From the NCBI GenBank assembly GCA_009845425.1, contig VXZQ01000001.1, positions 258,363-322,362 of the forward strand: DNA of 64,000 nt, given 5' to 3'. Positions 60,818 to 64,000 of the stretch are shown here, piece by piece; position 1 is the stretch's first letter; the number at the start of each line of letters is the position of its first letter. The notes beneath the pieces were generated by a model, which had not been told where the DNA came from, ran no database searches, and was given only the letters and a program-made list of their open reading frames with translations. Source of the stretch: Holophagales bacterium. Lineage in GTDB: Bacteria > Acidobacteriota > Thermoanaerobaculia > Multivoradales > Multivoraceae. The position numbers and the translations under genes are program-made.

Positions 60818-62740
60818 TCAACCATCGGAGCCGCGCAGCGATTGCAGGCGTTCGTGCAATCGCCAGGCTCTTGTCGCTTTCATCGCATCAACCTCGGCCT
60901 GCAAGTCCCGCTCGCGGACCTGCAGACGCTCGATTTCGGCGCCGCGTTCCACATGCGACGACTCCAGGTCCCGCTCGCGGGCCTGCAGACGCTCGATCTC
61001 GGCACCGCGTCGTGAATGCGACGATTCCAACTCCCGTTCGCGGGCCCGCAAACGCTCGATCTCGGCGTTGCGTTCCGCCAGGTCCCGTTGACGTTCCCGA
61101 ATCCGGGCGCGAGCCGCCTCGCCGGCCAGGACGGCCTGGCGGCGCATTCGAGTCACCGCGCGCGCCAGCGCCTCCGGGCCGAGGTCGGTCGCGTGCTTGC
61201 TCAGGACCTTCGCCTTGAGCGTCTCGAAGTCGGGGCGCGCGGAGGCCGCTCCACCAAGTGCATGACCTCCGGAGGGGCCGTCCGCCGCACCGTCCAGGAA
61301 GTGGCGGTACTCGCAGGTCGTGCGCGCGAGGTGGACGAAGTTCGATGAGCGCGACAGGCGGATCAACAGATCCCAGTCCTCGAAGATCGGCAGCTCAGGA
61401 TCGAACGAGCCGGCTCGCTCCAGTGCCTCCCTGGTCATCAGAACCGTGTGGAACGGAATGTAGTTGTCGAGGAGAAGGATCGCTCGATCGAAGTCCCGGC
61501 TGTATGGGAGGCGTCGGCTGCTCTCCTTCCAACCGTTCGTACCCGGTTCGTAGCAGACGACGGCCGCATCGCTGTAGGCGACATCGACACCATCGCCGAG
61601 CATCGCGGTCAAGCTCTCCAGGTGTTCCGGCGCCAACAGGTCGTCGTCATCCAGGAATCCGACGCAGTCGCCGGTCGCCGCCTCCACGCCGGCTTGCGCC
61701 GCAGCCGATCGACCTCGATTCTCCGCGAAGTCGACGCGATGCACCTCGAACGGGAAGCCCTCCGCCACCTCGGGGCGCCGGCCGCCGTCGTTTACGAGAA
61801 CGACCTCCACGTTCCTGTACGAGCTCAGCGCCAGGCTGTCCAGTGCCTCCGCCAGCCGCCGCGGTCGGTTGTACGTCCGGACCACGATCGAAACTCGACG
61901 GGGCGAGGCGACTTCGACCAGCGAAGGCGCACCACCCAGGTACGCGATCAGTTGGGCCGGACTTCGGGTCGTGAAGTCGTTGGCCGTCAACTGGCAGTAG
62001 CCCTCGGCGTAGCGACATGGATCCGGCACCGTGAGCGACCGGTACCGCCGCAGGCCGCGACAGGAGCCCATGTAGTCGTGGCGTTCCAACTGGCTCCGAT
62101 AGTGGGACATCGCATCGACGACTCCGTCCAGTTCGGCCGTCACGTCCACCAGCAGGTCGGGATAGAAGGGGTGGTTCACCTCGTAGCAGAGGACACGCAG
62201 CGTCAGATCGCCCGGAGACGAGTCGTCGTCCTGGCTGGGAAGAGGTTCGCCTCCTTCCGTTCGTCCTTGACGGCCGTTGATCAGGGCTTCGTGCAGCGCG
62301 CGAAACGTCGCCCGATGATCGGGCGTCACCTCGAGAGGCGAGGGCACCAGCAGCAGGTCCGGCCGGTGTTCCTGGAGCAGGGTCTCGATGTGGCCGGTCA
62401 GCTCGTCCAGAGAGGAGGCCAGGGCGCCATCCTGCAAACCGTGGCGATGACCCAGATGCACCACACTGTCGATGCCGAGGGCCGCGGCGGCTTCGTCCGC
62501 TTCCTTCCTTCTCCGCCTGGAGTACTGCTCTCTCGTGGATCCCTCCGGGGGACCTTCGACGCCCCCCGAACCGTCGCTCACGAACGCACACACGATCCTG
62601 GCGCCGCCCGCTGCCAACTGCAGGATCAGACCTCCGCACCCCAGCACTTCGTCGTCGTAATGGGGCGCCAGCACGAGAACGCGGTGAGCCACCGGTGATT
62701 CGGTCACGGTCGGCGGCTGCGGCCGCCTGGGACTCGTCAT
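60818..62740 (-). CDS. PIG-L deacetylase-GT2 glycosyltransferase fusion with coiled-coil tail
   Basis: 640 aa with three parts. Residues about 17-275 are a PIG-L/LmbE-type N-acetylglucosamine deacetylase (APHYDDEVLGCGG zinc motif at 25-37, PSPLEVTPDHRATFRAL, and YEVNHP). Residues about 283-480 are a GT2 domain (VRTYNRPRRLAEALDSL, LVNDGG, FLDDDDLLAPEHL at 363-374 with the acidic metal site). Residues about 540-622 form a coiled coil with three 21-residue repeats starting AEIERL. The fusion suggests a deacetylated amino sugar made and used by one protein. The ATG at 62740 lacks a strong ribosome site; a GTG at 62692 is possible. First gene of the cluster. Confidence 0.85.
   Translation of the reverse strand: MTSPRRPQPPTVTESPVAHRVLVLAPHYDDEVLGCGGLILQLAAGGARIVCAFVSDGSGGVEGPPEGSTREQYSRRRRKEADEAAAALGIDSVVHLGHRHGLQDGALASSLDELTGHIETLLQEHRPDLLLVPSPLEVTPDHRATFRALHEALINGRQGRTEGGEPLPSQDDDSSPGDLTLRVLCYEVNHPFYPDLLVDVTAELDGVVDAMSHYRSQLERHDYMGSCRGLRRYRSLTVPDPCRYAEGYCQLTANDFTTRSPAQLIAYLGGAPSLVEVASPRRVSIVVRTYNRPRRLAEALDSLALSSYRNVEVVLVNDGGRRPEVAEGFPFEVHRVDFAENRGRSAAAQAGVEAATGDCVGFLDDDDLLAPEHLESLTAMLGDGVDVAYSDAAVVCYEPGTNGWKESSRRLPYSRDFDRAILLLDNYIPFHTVLMTREALERAGSFDPELPIFEDWDLLIRLSRSSNFVHLARTTCEYRHFLDGAADGPSGGHALGGAASARPDFETLKAKVLSKHATDLGPEALARAVTRMRRQAVLAGEAARARIRERQRDLAERNAEIERLRARERELESSHSRRGAEIERLQARERDLESSHVERGAEIERLQVRERDLQAEVDAMKATRAWRLHERLQSLRGSDG
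60878..61066. repeat. Three tandem 63-bp repeats in the coiled-coil coding region
   Basis: These 189 bases encode residues 559-621 as three 21-residue units, each opening AEIERL(R/Q)xRERxL; the first two continue with ESSH, while the third diverges in its last third. At DNA level the units share long matches (for example gctcgcgggcctgcagacgc). Recombination could change the copy number and so the coil length. Confidence 0.8.
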
Positions 62741-62968
62741 GGCGTCAACCCGCCAGCGAGTTCCGGCGGGACGCGGACCAGACAGAAGGGGCTTTGGCAC
62801 TTCTCGTTCACGGCGCTCCTGAATCAGCAAACATGCTACCGGAGCCCTCCGGCTGGAGAATCGCTCTCCACGCCTGCTGGCGCCACTCCGGTGAAGGGCA
62901 GCCGACGTTGGTCTTTCGGAGATCCTCCGTTGCGTTCCCGTGGCCCAAGTTCCTAGACTGCCACTCCG

Positions 62969-64000
62969 ATGCTGCAGGACAAACGAAACCTGGTCGCCGG
63001 CGTGCTGCGCCGCGGCCTGTCCGACGCCTTCGGGCTCGATCACGATCCGGTGGTCGAAGTGCCGCCGCAGCGTCGCCTGGGCGACCTCGCGAGTCCCTGC
63101 GCTCTGCACCTCGCGCGCGAGCTGCGCCAGGCGCCGCGCGCGATCGCGGAGCGTCTGCTCGAGGCTGTCGATCCGCCGGCGGGCTTCAGCCGAATCACGG
63201 TCGAGGGCCCTGGCTACCTCAACTTCCACCTCGACCGAACCGGGTTCGCGGCCGCGATGATCGACGCGGTTCCGGTGTCCCGATCCGCGGCCATCGACTC
63301 GCGGGCCAAGGTGATCGTCGAGCACACGAACATCAACCCGAACAAGGCGGCGCACATCGGACACCTGCGCAACGCCGTGCTGGGCGATGTCCTCGCGCGC
63401 GCGCTCCGCCGCCTCGGTCAGACGACGGAAGTCCAGAACTACATCGACGACACCGGCGTGCAGGTCGCCGACGTCGTCGTCGGCTTCCTCGACCTGCGCG
63501 GCTGCTCCGTCGCCGATATCGAGGCTCTGCCCGAGCCGTTCGACTACGTCTGCTGGGACATCTACAGCGAGGTTGGCCGCTGGTACGACGGCGACCCGCA
63601 GCGGCTCGAACTCCGGCGGCGCACTCTCCACGCCCTGGAAACGGGAGAGGGCCGGCGCGCCGAGGCCGGCCGGCTGGTCGCCCGGCGGATCGTCGTCCGG
63701 CATCTCGCCACGATGGCACGCATCGACATCGACTACGACCTGTTGACCCGCGAGAGCGAGATCCTCCGCCTCGATTTCTTCGTCGCCGCCTTCGAACAGT
63801 TGAAGGAAACCGGGGCCGTCCGGTTCGAAGAGAGCGGCAAGAACGCCGGCTGCTGGGTCATGCCACTGGCCGACAGCGAGGAGTTCCAGGGCCTGGAGGA
63901 CCCGGACAAGGTGATCGTCCGCTCCGACGGCACGGTGACCTACGTCGGCAAGGACATCGCCTACCAGCTCTGGAAGTTCGGCCTGCTGGGACGTGACTTC
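62969..64000 (+). CDS. argS: Arginyl-tRNA synthetase (3' end outside window)
   Basis: Visible 344 codons of a class I synthetase; the frame stays open to the window edge. The N-terminal Add1 domain (LARELRQAPRAIAERLL, GPGYLNFHLDR) is followed by the catalytic domain with EHTNINPNKAAHIGHLRNAVLGD (HIGH at AAHIGH), TGVQVADVVVGFLDL, and SDGTVTYVGKDIAYQLWKFG near the edge. Start ATG at 62969. Its 5' flank (62741-62968) divides it from the divergent glycan cluster; I see no RNA gene in this gap. Confidence 0.93.
   Translation, partial: MLQDKRNLVAGVLRRGLSDAFGLDHDPVVEVPPQRRLGDLASPCALHLARELRQAPRAIAERLLEAVDPPAGFSRITVEGPGYLNFHLDRTGFAAAMIDAVPVSRSAAIDSRAKVIVEHTNINPNKAAHIGHLRNAVLGDVLARALRRLGQTTEVQNYIDDTGVQVADVVVGFLDLRGCSVADIEALPEPFDYVCWDIYSEVGRWYDGDPQRLELRRRTLHALETGEGRRAEAGRLVARRIVVRHLATMARIDIDYDLLTRESEILRLDFFVAAFEQLKETGAVRFEESGKNAGCWVMPLADSEEFQGLEDPDKVIVRSDGTVTYVGKDIAYQLWKFGLLGRDF

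Noticed and set aside
60890..61080. Tandem repeats considered as a CRISPR array
   Set aside because: The units are contiguous 63-bp coding repeats without spacers and encode a coiled coil in frame.
62741..62968. A tRNA or small RNA gene before argS
   Set aside because: I see no acceptor stem, T-loop or anticodon arm pattern; the gap is read as promoter and leader DNA.

Overview
The window is 64 kb of very GC-rich, gene-dense bacterial chromosome with about 57 protein-coding genes. I see no rRNA, tRNA, transposase, integrase or CRISPR array, and no gene-free stretch longer than 300 bases. A complete LptD shows a diderm envelope with LPS export. A GWxTD plus VWFA exported protein of the kind catalogued as 'VWFA-related, Acidobacterial', two PEGA domains, and pervasive ATGA/GTGA/TTGA stop-start overlaps with many GTG and TTG starts together suggest an Acidobacteriota-like organism. 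That placement is inference; no marker gene here settles it.

Layout. 1-4.0 kb: a coupled minus-strand operon for a cobalt-type nitrile hydratase (beta, alpha, His-tailed activator), then folD and an M28B carboxypeptidase that runs off the left edge. 4.0-9.5 kb: class-III aminotransferase, ThDP enzyme, exported alpha/beta hydrolase, sugar-nucleotide epimerase. 9.5-15.7 kb: a doubled-size GlmS-like protein, a Nit-type amidase and an SLC13 transporter. 15.7-19.9 kb: mutM, holA, a DksA-like protein with a histone-H1-like tail, and rlmH. 19.9-27.8 kb: ileS, phosphohexomutase, YugP-type protease, small hydrolases and a VOC protein. 27.8-29.4 kb: a pair of genes of visibly lower GC flanked by hairpin repeats. 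29.5-36.8 kb: tdk, an ErpA-type protein, a MoaD-MoaE fusion, a HAD phosphatase, YgfZ, then cysM, a JAMM protease and a CysO/MoaD-MoeZ-rhodanese fusion, and a molybdenum oxidoreductase. 36.7-43.0 kb: argCJBDH-argR. 43.0-51.4 kb: rhomboid, xseB, xseA, exported proteins including the VWFA protein, mltG and ruvX. 51.5-62.7 kb: lptD, two deoxysugar reductases, ogt, a PEGA protein, and four glycosyltransferase-type genes (one fused to a PIG-L deacetylase). 63-64 kb: argS, cut by the right edge.

How the genes work together. The most coherent system is the sulfur-carrier region. cysM, a Mec-like JAMM protease and a CysO-MoeZ-rhodanese fusion form one operon for protein-thiocarboxylate cysteine synthesis. 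A second carrier domain (MoaD) sits fused to MoaE 3 kb away, and the Mo-enzyme that would use molybdopterin lies next door. The arginine operon is nearly complete up to citrulline metabolism (argF and argG are absent here) and ends with its own repressor. The 51-63 kb region combines LPS export with deoxysugar synthesis and glycan assembly. The features most worth a second look are the ubiquitin-like carrier fusions beside a JAMM protease, an XseB that ends in an SSB-type acidic tip, the H1-tailed DksA homologue, and the inflated GlmS-like enzyme.
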